64,000 nucleotides of DNA from Pseudorhodobacter sp. MZDSW-24AT (GTDB lineage Bacteria > Pseudomonadota > Alphaproteobacteria > Rhodobacterales > Rhodobacteraceae). The first letter of the stretch is position 1. Each line of letters begins with the position of its first letter. The DNA lies in NCBI RefSeq assembly GCF_002794355.1, contig NZ_PGOI01000006.1, positions 62,001 to 126,000 of the forward strand, given 5' to 3'. Below, in pieces: positions 35,589 through 44,291 of the stretch. A model generated the notes under the pieces. The model did no database searches. It saw only the letters and a list, made by a program, of their open reading frames with translations, and was not told the DNA's origin. The position numbers were made by a program, and so were the translations under genes.

Positions 35589-36148
35589 ACCACAGTCACC
35601 GGTGTTCCAACCGGCACCTGTTCGTAGAGCTGGATCACATGCTCGTTTAGCATCCGGATACAACCGTTCGACACGGACTGGCCGATGGACCACGGCTCGG
35701 TCGTGCCATGGATACGGTAGTAGGTATCGCGCCCTTCCCGGTAAAGGTAGAGCGCGCGCGCCCCAAGGGGGTTGTTCGGCCCGCCTGGGACACCATCGGC
35801 GAACTGGGCATAACGGTCAGGATTGCGGCGGATCATGTCGTTCGTCGGACGCCAAGCAGGCCATTCTGCCTTGCGCTCGATGATCGCGGACCCCCTGAAG
35901 GCAAGTCCGGCCTTACCGACACCGACGCCGTAGCGGATCGCACGCTCGGTGTCGAAGACATGGTAGAGGAAGAAGCTTCGCGGGAACACGAGGATCTGTC
36001 CGGGCGCGTGCTGCTCGCGGACACGCACCTCACGCGGCTGGAACTCGTCGGCCAGCACGAACGGTTCTTGGGTATGGGCCCGAAGGATGGTGGGCGAGGA
36101 CAGCGCTGCAAGTGCGGCCCCGCCAATGAGGAAGCGTCGGGAAATCAT
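35585..36148 (-). CDS. L,D-transpeptidase 1 (YkuD family)
   Basis: A 187-residue exported enzyme. A leader (MISRRFLIGGAALAALSSP) precedes the YkuD domain with YYRIHGT and the catalytic SNGCIRM (HxxGT...SxGCIRM; the nucleophile is the Cys). L,D-transpeptidases make 3-3 peptidoglycan cross-links or attach proteins to the wall, and the family is known to be inhibited by copper. It is more distant from the two other L,D-transpeptidases in this window. It is the first gene of a set with a DsbA-like protein. Confidence 0.9.
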   Translation of the reverse strand: MISRRFLIGGAALAALSSPTILRAHTQEPFVLADEFQPREVRVREQHAPGQILVFPRSFFLYHVFDTERAIRYGVGVGKAGLAFRGSAIIERKAEWPAWRPTNDMIRRNPDRYAQFADGVPGGPNNPLGARALYLYREGRDTYYRIHGTTEPWSIGQSVSNGCIRMLNEHVIQLYEQVPVGTPVTVV

Positions 36149-36185
36149 GCTGTCTCCTGAGAGGAACGAGAAGGATCGGGTTCGT

Positions 36186-36488
36186 TCAGGAGACGCGTCG
36201 CGGCGGAGGGGTATGGGGGTCCAAACTGCGGCTGGAGCCCATGACCGGCGTGATCTCGAAATGCGACGATCCGGCCACCGCCATCAGAGTGACAAGCAAT
36301 GGCTCGCCGGGGAAAACAAGATGACACGTCCCGTGTCCTGACCCCTCGCCGCAGAGCGCATCCTGTATCAGGGGCTGGGCGTGAAGTGTGTCAGCATGCG
36401 CTCCGTTCGGCGATCGTTCTGAATGCGCCAGTCCGAAAAGGATGGCGAGCAGGAAGAAGCTGCACAGAAGGGCGGTAATCAATCGCAT
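36186..36488 (-). CDS. Small exported Cys/His protein with PPPRR tail
   Basis: A 100-residue protein with a strong signal peptide (MRLITALLCSFFLLAILFGLA), a Cys/His centre (LCGEGSGHGTCHLVF) and the tail DPHTPPPRRVS. It has the same build as the proteins at 8.0, 37.2 and 46.4 kb. It is divergent from the CueR-controlled L,D-transpeptidase 2. A small periplasmic metal-binding protein is inferred. Confidence 0.6.
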   Translation of the reverse strand: MRLITALLCSFFLLAILFGLAHSERSPNGAHADTLHAQPLIQDALCGEGSGHGTCHLVFPGEPLLVTLMAVAGSSHFEITPVMGSSRSLDPHTPPPRRVS

Positions 36489-36617
36489 GGTTGGAGCATA
36501 CACCCTCTCACCTAAGTGCCGACTGATCACATCTAGGTGAAGCACCAAATTCCTTCCAGGATTGGCGAAAACGCAACGCATTCACCTGTTTGTGACCCGG
36601 CCGCGATGCAAAGCCGT

Positions 36618-36640
36618 TTGACCTTCCCACGTTGGAAGGA
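36618..36640 (+). promoter_or_regulatory. CueR-type operator of the long envelope operon
   Basis: TTGACC leads into ACCTTCC-N6-GGAAGGA, the same dyad as the other CueR boxes but with a 6-base centre. It is 30 bases before the ribosome site of L,D-transpeptidase 2. The -10 element is weak, which fits an activator-dependent promoter. Confidence 0.65.
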
Positions 36641-36669
36641 AGCAAACCTTGCTCAAAAAGGAGCAGAAC

Positions 36670-37230
36670 ATGCGATTCACTCGACGGCTTTTTGTTGCCG
36701 GAGCACTTGCCGCGCCTTTCGTGACCGGTCGCGCCGCCAGCGCGTCGGAAGACACGCCTGGCCCGGTCCGTAACAACATCTCGGCTTTTCGCACCCACGA
36801 GTGGCAGGATCACTTCGATGCTCTGGGCGTCGGGATCATCATCTCTGACACGACGGCCAAGGTCCTCCAGCACTGGACGAGCGACGGTCAAATGTACCTC
36901 TACCCGACCTCGGTCCCGCTGTCGGACGAGCTGACCCGCCGGGGCTATACCGAGGTCGTCGAGAAACGGGTGAACCCGAGTTGGGCCCCGACACCGTCGA
37001 TGCGGGAAAGGAACCCGGAATGGCCGGCCTTCGTGCCTGGCGGCGACCCGACCAACCCGCTCGGCACCCGCGCCCTTTACCTGTCGTGGCAATACTACCG
37101 CATCCATGGTACACACGACACGCGCAAGATCGGTCGCCGCTCGTCGAACGGCTGCATCGGGCTCTACAACGAACATATCGAGGAAGTTTTCGACCGGACG
37201 CCGGTCGGGACGCAAGTGAAGCTGATCTAG
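36670..37230 (+). CDS. L,D-transpeptidase 2 (YkuD family)
   Basis: A 186-residue exported L,D-transpeptidase: signal MRFTRRLFVAGALAAPFVTGRAAS, then YYRIHGTHDTRKIGRRSSNGCIGLYN with the catalytic Cys. AAGGAG precedes the ATG. It is the first gene of a plus-strand run that reaches 44.9 kb, with a CueR-type operator upstream, so it is probably copper-induced. It is a close paralogue of the gene at 56.06 kb (long shared stretches around ERNPxWP and NPLGxRxLYLSW). Confidence 0.92.
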   Translation: MRFTRRLFVAGALAAPFVTGRAASASEDTPGPVRNNISAFRTHEWQDHFDALGVGIIISDTTAKVLQHWTSDGQMYLYPTSVPLSDELTRRGYTEVVEKRVNPSWAPTPSMRERNPEWPAFVPGGDPTNPLGTRALYLSWQYYRIHGTHDTRKIGRRSSNGCIGLYNEHIEEVFDRTPVGTQVKLI

Positions 37231-37234
37231 CAAG

Positions 37235-37609
37235 ATGAAACCTTCGTCGACCTCACCGAACCCACTCAAGAACCTGTTTTCGCACAGGTTCTTGCGGTTG
37301 GTGTCGATGTGGCTGTTGTCCCTGGTCCTGGCGCTTGGCCTGATCCTGGGACAGACCGCAGAGGCGGGCCCTGTCGAGGATCATCATCCCGAGACGTCAA
37401 TCGAGATCGCGAGTAACTTAGGGCAAGAGACCACGCCGGCACCTGCATGCCACCCAGGCCTCGCCTGCACTGTTTTCGTCGTGTCCGAGGGGCCGGTCAC
37501 AGCACTGTCCCTTTCAATCGTGATCACTCTGCGACCGGACCCGAAGCAGTCGCAACGCCGCTTCGGCGGCCCGTCTGTGACCCTGCCTCCCCCCCGAACC
37601 CGGATCTGA
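37235..37609 (+). CDS. Small membrane/exported protein with PPPR tail
   Basis: A 124-residue protein with a hydrophobic N-terminal segment (FLRLVSMWLLSLVLALGLILG), a central EDHHPE and ACHPGLACTVF (two Cys and His), and the tail VTLPPPRTRI. It starts four bases after the L,D-transpeptidase stop. It belongs to the window's group of small Cys/His proteins with terminal PPP motifs. Copper or thiol chemistry in the periplasm is inferred. Confidence 0.6.
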   Translation: MKPSSTSPNPLKNLFSHRFLRLVSMWLLSLVLALGLILGQTAEAGPVEDHHPETSIEIASNLGQETTPAPACHPGLACTVFVVSEGPVTALSLSIVITLRPDPKQSQRRFGGPSVTLPPPRTRI

Positions 37610-37773
37610 CAGTCAGGCCGGACGTGCGTCTGACGGTTCGATAGGCTCTCCGCAGCTCTGTCGACAGTTCAATCTCTGTCAGCCTGACACCAGACAGTTG
37701 CGCAAGCCGCGCGACCCGCCGGAGGCGGGACGCGGGATCGGTCAACAACAAGAAACCAAGGGCAGTCAGGCAG

Positions 37774-38418
37774 ATGAAACCACAATGGACAGGCGCTTTG
37801 GCGCTTGCCGCTTCCGCAGTTGCGGCAGTGGCGCTGGCACATAACGGGGCGACGGGTGTCGTCCTGGAACGGATGAACGGTATGACGGCGATGCGGGACA
37901 CGGTGGCGGAGCTGGCGCCGATGATGCAAGGCACGATCCCCTACGACACATTTATCGTGTCGGAGGGTGCGAGCGTCATCGCTGGTCACGCGGGCGAGAC
38001 GATGCTGTCGCTGTTCCCGGAAGGCAGCCTCGAAGGGGTGACCTATGCCAAGCCGGAAATCTGGTCCGACTGGCAGGACTTCGCAGCGCTTGCCGAGGAA
38101 TTGAAGACCTACGCCGACGCTCTCGCCGTGGCGGCTCCGAACGGGCTGGAACCGGCGCTTCCACCCGCCGACGATATGGCCGGGATGGATCATTCGGCAA
38201 TGACGATGACCCCGGCTCCGGAAGTCAAGAAGGGCTTCACGGTGGCAGAGTTGATGGGGTATGGCGAGAGGATCCCAGAGCTTCAGGTCACGCGCGGCAC
38301 ATCGAACCCAGCGACGCTCGAGTTTGATCTGACGACGCTCGCGGCGGACGATCTTTTCACCAGGATCAGTGGAACCTGCTCGTCTTGCCATTCGCAGTTC
38401 CGTGCGGGCCGGAACTGA
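37774..38418 (+). CDS. Class II (cytochrome c'-like) c-type cytochrome
   Basis: A 214-residue exported protein with a signal (MKPQWTGALALAASAVAAVALA), a helical body with MNGMTAMRDTVAELAPMM, and the haem site CSSCHSQFR near the C-terminus, the class II arrangement. A Met/His insertion MAGMDHSAMTMT lies before the haem part and may bind copper. It is followed two bases later by a dihaem cytochrome. A 160-base gap with a GC hairpin (CCCGCC-GGA-GGCGGG) precedes it. Confidence 0.85.
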   Translation: MKPQWTGALALAASAVAAVALAHNGATGVVLERMNGMTAMRDTVAELAPMMQGTIPYDTFIVSEGASVIAGHAGETMLSLFPEGSLEGVTYAKPEIWSDWQDFAALAEELKTYADALAVAAPNGLEPALPPADDMAGMDHSAMTMTPAPEVKKGFTVAELMGYGERIPELQVTRGTSNPATLEFDLTTLAADDLFTRISGTCSSCHSQFRAGRN

Positions 38419-38420
38419 CC

Positions 38421-39404
38421 ATGCGGGGTCTGATCCGCACGTCCGTCATCTTCCCCACCGTGGCGGCGAGCCTCGGGGCCGGTGTCCTGGTGCTATGGCC
38501 CATCGGCGCACCAGAGCCCGCCGCATTCCCGCCGGGGGACGCGGAACGCGGCGCCTATTTAGCCCGCGCCAGCGGTTGCGTGTCCTGTCACACCAACGCG
38601 ACCGCCAAGGGGCTGGCGCTCGCTGGAGGTGCCCCGCTCGACACACCCTTTGGCACTTTCGTGCCCCCGAACATCACCCCGCACACCGCTGCGGGGATCG
38701 GTGCATGGACCATTCAGGATTTCGCCAAGGCTGTTCGCCAGGGAGTCTCTCCGGAGGGCGACCCCTACTATCCGGTGTTCACATATTCTTTCTATGCAGG
38801 CTTCACGGATCAGGAGATCGCCGACCTGTGGGAAGCGTTCCGCACCGTTCCGCCGGTTGCGGATGCTGCCCCGGCGCATGATGTCGGGTTTCCGTTCAAT
38901 TTCCGCTCGGGCCTGAAGCTCTGGCGCGCCGCCTACCTCGACGCGCCGAAGACGGATGCGCTGATGGGCACATCATCGCCATGGAACCGCGGGCGTTTGC
39001 TGGTCGAAGGGGCGGCGCATTGCGCGGCCTGTCATACCGGCCGAACGCTTGCGGGCGGCTTGGACGACTCCGCCCGGTTCGCCGGAAACGACAGCCTTCC
39101 CGGCGGCAGCAAGGCACCGTCGATCCTGACAGCCGACCTTCTAGAAGGCGGCTGGACGGTCGCGAACCTCGCCTATGCGCTCCAGTCGGGGCTGCTGCCC
39201 AATGGGGATGCTTTCGGCGGCAGCATGGCCGAGGTCGTGGCTGAGGGCACCTCGTACCTCACCGACGCCGACCGCGAGGCAATCGCGACCTACCTGCTCG
39301 ACCCCGACGGCAGCGGGGACATCCCGGAACCCGCGCCTCCTGCCACGGAGACCCCGATGGCGGGGATGGACCACTCGCAAATGGAGATGGGCAATGAGAA
39401 CTAG
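38421..39404 (+). CDS. Dihaem cytochrome c
   Basis: A 327-residue protein with an N-terminal anchor (LIRTSVIFPTVAASLGAGVLVLWPIG) and two haem sites, CVSCH (~residue 56) and CAACH (~198), as in two-domain cytochromes that serve dehydrogenases or oxidases. The C-terminus ends with MAGMDHSQMEMGNEN, a Met/His copper-type tail. The ATG follows the previous stop by two bases. Electron transfer linked to copper redox chemistry is inferred. Confidence 0.88.
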   Translation: MRGLIRTSVIFPTVAASLGAGVLVLWPIGAPEPAAFPPGDAERGAYLARASGCVSCHTNATAKGLALAGGAPLDTPFGTFVPPNITPHTAAGIGAWTIQDFAKAVRQGVSPEGDPYYPVFTYSFYAGFTDQEIADLWEAFRTVPPVADAAPAHDVGFPFNFRSGLKLWRAAYLDAPKTDALMGTSSPWNRGRLLVEGAAHCAACHTGRTLAGGLDDSARFAGNDSLPGGSKAPSILTADLLEGGWTVANLAYALQSGLLPNGDAFGGSMAEVVAEGTSYLTDADREAIATYLLDPDGSGDIPEPAPPATETPMAGMDHSQMEMGNEN

Positions 39405-39822
39405 AGTGCTCGCAGTGGCGCTTGCTCTGTGCGTCTTTGCCCTTGTTGCCGCGTTCATCTGGGCAACGGTGCGCACACTCGATCTGCGAGACACCGTTGC
39501 GGATCAGAGCGTGCCGACAGCCGAAGTGTCGGAAGTCCTTCCGGATGGTCGGATCGACGTCCAGGTCTATGCGCTCGGAAACCGGGATGTCCGCCTCGAG
39601 ATCCAGTTCACACCGGATGCCGATGCCATCGAATCTGCTGCCATGAGGCCGGACGTGAACTTCGCGATGTTGGAGATGCATATGGACGGCTTTGATCCGC
39701 CGCTTCAGTTAGTCGAGGCCGGGGTCTGGCGAGCAAATCTCAAGTTGCCAATGGCTGGACGTTGGGTGGTCAGTGTTGGCTTTGGCGAGGATCGTGCAGA
39801 GGTTGAATTTGATGCACAGTGA
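39394..39822 (+). CDS. FixH-family membrane protein
   Basis: A 142-residue protein with one N-terminal helix (VLAVALALCVFALVAAFIWATV) and a beta-rich exported domain similar to FixH, which assists assembly of cbb3 cytochrome oxidase and its copper site. The start overlaps the end of the dihaem cytochrome gene by 11 bases. No fixG, fixI or fixS is beside it, so it may serve the local copper/cytochrome proteins. Moderate confidence from fold-level resemblance. Confidence 0.65.
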   Translation: MRTRVLAVALALCVFALVAAFIWATVRTLDLRDTVADQSVPTAEVSEVLPDGRIDVQVYALGNRDVRLEIQFTPDADAIESAAMRPDVNFAMLEMHMDGFDPPLQLVEAGVWRANLKLPMAGRWVVSVGFGEDRAEVEFDAQ

Positions 39823-40303
39823 CGGAGCGACACAACAGGCAAAGCAGGACGACACCCTGCGCAGGGGGCTTCGCGGCACCGCCGTCGGTGTCGCGCTGTT
39901 CGCCGTCCTCGGGACGGTGACCGCAGTGTGGGCGAACCCCCTCTTTGTCCGCATGACCCCGGTCGGCCCGTGGGAGTTCGGGGCCACCGTCCTGACGGCA
40001 CTCTTGGCTGGAGTGACAGTCGCGCTCTGGGTTCCCAGATGCAGACTGCGGACGTCCGGGGCAGGCGGTCTTGCGAGTTTCCTCGGGATTGCCTGTCCGA
40101 CCTGCAACAAGATCCTGATGCTGATCTTCGGCGGACCGGCGTTGCTTGCTTGGTTCGACCCGGTAAGGCCCTGGCTCGCCGCGGCCGGGGTCATCATCAT
40201 GAGCATGGCGGCGCTCAGGACGTGGCGTGCGTTTCGCGATGACAGGGCAGGTGCCGCCGTCGTCGTCAGCAGCGAAAATCCTCCCATGGGAGGGCTAAAG
40301 TGA
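39812..40303 (+). CDS. Membrane protein with CPTC motif
   Basis: A 163-residue protein with three or four helices. GIACPTCNKILMLIFGG, at the start of a helix, gives a CxxC pair at the membrane face. I do not know the family. The start overlaps the FixH-like gene by 11 bases. It may bind copper or work as a thiol redox partner for its neighbours; both are inference. Confidence 0.6.
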   Translation: MHSDGATQQAKQDDTLRRGLRGTAVGVALFAVLGTVTAVWANPLFVRMTPVGPWEFGATVLTALLAGVTVALWVPRCRLRTSGAGGLASFLGIACPTCNKILMLIFGGPALLAWFDPVRPWLAAAGVIIMSMAALRTWRAFRDDRAGAAVVVSSENPPMGGLK

Positions 40304-41037
40304 ATACTTCAACAGGTTCGCTTTCTGGGATGCGCCGACTTGTGCGGAAGGTGATGGTCCGACACGCGCTTGTGGCCATGGTCGCGACGGGTCTCTTGAT
40401 CGGCTTTGCTTCGGTTCATGCGGAATGGAGCCCGATGCACCGCTGGAACCGCGCGTTCGGTGATGCCTCGCTCGTCTTGATTGCCCTGTCGATGGGTTTA
40501 GGGCCGCTGACACGCTTCCTGCGGGTGGCGGTTCCGCTTCTGCCCTTCCGCCGAGAGATGGGCATTTACGGCTGCCTTCTAGTACTTGTGCATGCATCAA
40601 TCATCCTCGTCGGCTGGGTCCAATGGGATCTGATGCGGCTCTTAGGGTTCGAATGGCATCCCGAACTTCTGGCCTATGTCATGTACCAGCATGGCTTCGG
40701 TCTCGCCAATGCCATCGGCATCGCTGCGCTGGTCCTCGCGGCACTGCTGGCGGCAACCTCCAGCGATTTCGCGATGCGCCGTCTTGGCGTCTCGGGATGG
40801 AAGTTCCTGCAGATGGGTGTTCTGCCGATGTGGTGGCTGACCGTGGTCCATGTTGCCTATTTCCTGTTCATGCATTTCCTGAGCTTCCACCGGGCGACAC
40901 CAGAGCCGAACCCCCTGCAGTACTGGTTCGTCGGGCTGGTTGTGATCGTCCTTGGGCTCCGCACCGGGGCCTACCTGCGTACGATTCGCGCCAAGGCTGC
41001 TCTTGAGCCGCAAAGAGAGCAGGGAAGCCATGCGTAG
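40300..41037 (+). CDS. Ferric-reductase-like transmembrane haem b protein
   Basis: A 245-residue membrane protein with six helices and His pairs in helices (VLVHASIILVG, YVMYQHGFGLAN, LTVVHVAYFLFMHFLSFHR), the pattern of the ferric reductase/MsrQ haem b domain. A GTG start overlaps the previous stop (GTGA), with GGGAGG just upstream in a small palindrome. It could pass electrons from quinone to periplasmic partners such as the neighbouring cytochromes. Confidence 0.75.
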   Translation: MNTSTGSLSGMRRLVRKVMVRHALVAMVATGLLIGFASVHAEWSPMHRWNRAFGDASLVLIALSMGLGPLTRFLRVAVPLLPFRREMGIYGCLLVLVHASIILVGWVQWDLMRLLGFEWHPELLAYVMYQHGFGLANAIGIAALVLAALLAATSSDFAMRRLGVSGWKFLQMGVLPMWWLTVVHVAYFLFMHFLSFHRATPEPNPLQYWFVGLVVIVLGLRTGAYLRTIRAKAALEPQREQGSHA

Positions 41038-42982
41038 ATCGGAACGTGACCTCGTGCAGGCGGCGAAAAAGACAACCCGCCGGGCACTGATCGTTGGTAG
41101 TGCGATGACGTCAGTGGTGGGCGTCCTTGGTGTCCGGATGTGGCAACTGAGCGTCCGTGATGCCGAGCAATACTACCTGCTGGCCGAGGAAAACCGGATC
41201 AGCCTGCGGCTGGTGCGACCGGACAGGGGGCGCATCCTTGATCGGGCTGGAAAAATCGTTGCGGACAATGAGCAGGCATATCGCATCACGCTGGTGAAGG
41301 AAGAAGCCCGCGATGTCGACGACGTTCTGGAAAAGCTGCAGGTGCTGCTCGGCCTGGACGCAGAGACTGTCTCCAAGGTCAAGGCGCAGATCGACCGTGT
41401 TCGAGCCTTCGTGCCGGTAACGGTGAAAGACCGCGTCACGTGGGAAGAATTGTCGATCGTGGCACTGAACTCACCTGTCCTTCCCGGTGTGCAGCCCGAG
41501 ATGGTCCTGTCGCGCGTCTATCCTTTCGGGCCGGATTTCGCGCATCAGGTCGGTTATGTCGGGCCAGTCAGCGACAGCGATCTGGAAAACGAAGCGGCTG
41601 ACAATGAGCCGTTGCTCCGCCTGCCCGATTTTGAATTCGGCAAGACAGGAGTTGAACGAAGCCACGAACGCACCTTGCGCGGCTTGCCAGGCACGCGCCG
41701 CGTCGAGGTCAACGTGTCCGGCCGCACAATGCGCGAACTCGCTCTCGATCCGGCCACCCCGGGCCCGGACATGCAGATCACGCTCGACCACCACTTGCAG
41801 AACTTCATGCGCGTCCGGCTGGAAGGCCAAAGCGCGGCCGCGATCGTGATGGATGTGACGAACGGCGATCTGCTCGGCTGCACGTCCGCCCCCTCGTTTG
41901 ATCCGAACCTTTTCGTGCGTGGGATTTCCAGCCGAGACTACAATGCGCTCCGAGACAGCGAGTATCGGCCGCTCGCCGATAAGTCGGTGCAGGGCGCGTA
42001 TCCACCTGGATCGACGATCAAGATGTCGAATGCGCTGGCCGCGCTGGAAACCGGGCTGATGGACCCGGAAGAGACTGTCGCCTGCAATGGCTATGTCGAG
42101 ATCTCCGGCCGAAGGTTCCACTGCTGGAAGCGCGGTGGTCATGGCCGAGTGAACATGGTCGGCGCGCTGCGCGAGTCTTGCGACGTCTACTTCTACGAGG
42201 TCGCGCAGCGCATCGGCATTGACGGCATCTTCGCGATGAACGACCGGCTGGGGCTTGGCCAGAAGTACGACCTTCCGCTGTCCGGCATGGCGCACGGCAA
42301 CAATCCATCGCGTGCTTGGAAGCAGGAACGGTACGGGCAGGACTGGCTGATCGGGGACACCATCAATGCCTCGATTGGGCAAGGCTTCACGCTCGCCTCG
42401 CCGATCCAGCTTGCCACCATGACGGCGCGACTGGCTTCGGGGACCGCGGTGTTGCCCCGACTGGTGCGACCGCGTACCGGGCAGGACCAGGATACGGCTG
42501 CTCCGGCCCCGCTCGGCCTGTCGGCCGATGCACTGGCCATTGTGCGACAGGGCATGTTCGAGGTCTCGAACCACGAGCGCGGGACGGCCTATTCCTCGCG
42601 GATCGCCGATCCGACATTGGCGATGGCCGGCAAGACGGGAACGAGCCAGGTCTTCTCGATCACCGCTGCCGAGCGGGCGGCAGGCGTCCGCTCGCAGGAC
42701 GAGCTGCCGTGGAACCGGCGCGATCACGCGCTGTTCGTGGCCTTTGCACCCTTTGACGCGCCCCGCTTTGCTGTCACGATCGTGGTGGAACACGGCGGTG
42801 GCGGGTCAACGGCAGCGGCGCCAATTGCGCGCGACATCATGCTGTTTGCACAGCATGGCGGCCTGCCGCCTGAGGACGCCTATCCGGCATCGCAGAGGGC
42901 GCGCATACGGGAGGACCTCGCCCTGCTGTCCGAACGCATCCTGCCGCCGGACGGCATCACCGCCACGGTGAGCCGGACATGA
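41030..42982 (+). CDS. mrdA: Penicillin-binding protein 2 (peptidoglycan D,D-transpeptidase)
   Basis: A 650-residue class B PBP. One N-terminal membrane helix (ALIVGSAMTSVVGVLGVRMW), the PBP dimer region with RGRILDRAGKIVADNEQAYRI, and the transpeptidase domain with PPGSTIK (catalytic Ser), ESCDVYFYE (SxD/N box) and AGKTGTS. It is full length for PBP2. Finding it in the middle of a cytochrome/copper operon is unusual, since mrdA is normally chromosomal next to rodA or mreCD, which are absent here. It may replace the host PBP2 under metal stress. Confidence 0.9.
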   Translation: MRRSERDLVQAAKKTTRRALIVGSAMTSVVGVLGVRMWQLSVRDAEQYYLLAEENRISLRLVRPDRGRILDRAGKIVADNEQAYRITLVKEEARDVDDVLEKLQVLLGLDAETVSKVKAQIDRVRAFVPVTVKDRVTWEELSIVALNSPVLPGVQPEMVLSRVYPFGPDFAHQVGYVGPVSDSDLENEAADNEPLLRLPDFEFGKTGVERSHERTLRGLPGTRRVEVNVSGRTMRELALDPATPGPDMQITLDHHLQNFMRVRLEGQSAAAIVMDVTNGDLLGCTSAPSFDPNLFVRGISSRDYNALRDSEYRPLADKSVQGAYPPGSTIKMSNALAALETGLMDPEETVACNGYVEISGRRFHCWKRGGHGRVNMVGALRESCDVYFYEVAQRIGIDGIFAMNDRLGLGQKYDLPLSGMAHGNNPSRAWKQERYGQDWLIGDTINASIGQGFTLASPIQLATMTARLASGTAVLPRLVRPRTGQDQDTAAPAPLGLSADALAIVRQGMFEVSNHERGTAYSSRIADPTLAMAGKTGTSQVFSITAAERAAGVRSQDELPWNRRDHALFVAFAPFDAPRFAVTIVVEHGGGGSTAAAPIARDIMLFAQHGGLPPEDAYPASQRARIREDLALLSERILPPDGITATVSRT

Positions 42983-43455
42983 TGCACCGTCTCAGAAGGG
43001 TGTCCTGCCGAAGCTTTCTTGGGGTCGCCATGACCGCAGTCGCCCTAGTTCTTCCGCCGGTTCCCGCGCGAGCGTTCTTCCATGATGCGCCCGACATCGA
43101 AGACGGGCGAGTCATTTACGCGGCCAAGTGCGCGTCCTGTCACGGTGCCAACCTGGAAGGGCAGCCGGACTGGCAGTCGGCGAGGGAGGACGGCACCTAT
43201 CCCGCGCCGCCCCACGACGAGACGGGCCACACCTGGCACCATGGGGACGCGATGCTGCGGGACTACATCCGTCGCGGCGGGCAGGCGGTGCTGGACGATA
43301 TGGGGGTCGACTTCACCTCCGGCATGCCCGGGTTTGGCGGTGAGCTGACCGAGGACGACATCGAGGCCGTCCTCGCTTATATCCGGTCGACCTGGCCCGA
43401 CCGCATTCGTGCCGCACAGGCTGAACGCAGCCAGATGGAAGCAGGTTCGCCTTGA
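42979..43455 (+). CDS. Secreted monohaem cytochrome c
   Basis: A 158-residue exported cytochrome c with the haem site CASCH and the conserved PPHDETGHTWHH segment, a paralogue of the protein at 6.34 kb. The start ATG overlaps the PBP2 stop (ATGA). Signal peptide around SFLGVAMTAVALVLPPVPARA. The likely distal Met is in SGMPGF. Shared by both copper blocks, so probably linked to a copper-associated electron transfer step. Confidence 0.88.
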   Translation: MMHRLRRVSCRSFLGVAMTAVALVLPPVPARAFFHDAPDIEDGRVIYAAKCASCHGANLEGQPDWQSAREDGTYPAPPHDETGHTWHHGDAMLRDYIRRGGQAVLDDMGVDFTSGMPGFGGELTEDDIEAVLAYIRSTWPDRIRAAQAERSQMEAGSP

Positions 43456-43565
43456 AGCCGCAAGTAAGGCCACCGACCTCCCAATTCCCGCTTGCCTCTC
43501 CAGGGACTAGAGGGTGCAGACCGCCTGAAACTCAAAATCTTAATCCGTCACACAAGGCTCTTCCC

Positions 43566-44291
43566 ATGCGCGTCACGTCAATCCTGTTTGCTATCACGCT
43601 CGTTTTCGCTCCCGGCCTCACCCTGGCGCAGGAGATTACGGAAGATCGGATCAAGGAACTGGTCGCCGAAACCTTGCGCGAGAACCCGGAGCTTGTGCTC
43701 GAGGCTCTCCAGACGCTGGAGGCGCGCCAGGCAGAGGCCCAAGCTGCCGCCGTTGCCGCGACCCTGGCCGACGAGCGCGCCCTGCTGGAGCGCGACCCCA
43801 ACGCTCCGGTCCTCGGCAACCCGGAAGGCGACGTGACGGTGGTGGAGTTCTTCGATTACAACTGTCCCTATTGCAAACGCGCGATGCCTGAAATCGACGC
43901 CCTGCTGGCCGAGGACGGAAACATCCGTCTTGTTCTGAGAGAATGGCCAATCCTCAGCGAAGGATCAGCGATCGCGGCGCGGGCCGCTTTGGCTGCACGG
44001 AAGCAGAACAAGTATGCTGAACTGCACAATGCACTGATGGGTGCGCGGGCGAAGTTGGACGAGCAGTCGGTGCTGCGGATCGCGGGCGAGGTCGGACTCG
44101 ATGTCGAGCAGCTCAAGGTCGACATGCAATCGCCCGAAGTCGAGGAACATATCGCCACGTCGCTACGTCTGGCCGAGGCTCTCGGCTTCAACGGCACACC
44201 GTCATTCGTGGTGGGTGATCAACTGATTCCGGGCTTTGTTGAGAAGGCTCAGCTTGCCGAGGTGGTAGCCGCCGCGCGGGCCGCCGAATGA
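43566..44291 (+). CDS. DsbA-family thiol oxidoreductase
   Basis: A 241-residue periplasmic protein: signal MRVTSILFAITLVFAPGLTLAQ, an N-terminal helical arm (EITEDRIKELVAETLRENPELVLEALQTLE) as in DsbA/ScsC-like oligomers, the active site YNCPYCKR (~residue 100) and cis-Pro GTPSFVVG. ScsC-type proteins protect copper-sensitive thiols, which fits this operon. The stop overlaps the next start. Confidence 0.88.
   Translation: MRVTSILFAITLVFAPGLTLAQEITEDRIKELVAETLRENPELVLEALQTLEARQAEAQAAAVAATLADERALLERDPNAPVLGNPEGDVTVVEFFDYNCPYCKRAMPEIDALLAEDGNIRLVLREWPILSEGSAIAARAALAARKQNKYAELHNALMGARAKLDEQSVLRIAGEVGLDVEQLKVDMQSPEVEEHIATSLRLAEALGFNGTPSFVVGDQLIPGFVEKAQLAEVVAAARAAE

Noticed and set aside
36649-36669. 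Earlier TTG start for L,D-transpeptidase 2
   Set aside because: It would include the ribosome site AAGGAG in the coding region; the ATG at 36670 is correctly spaced.
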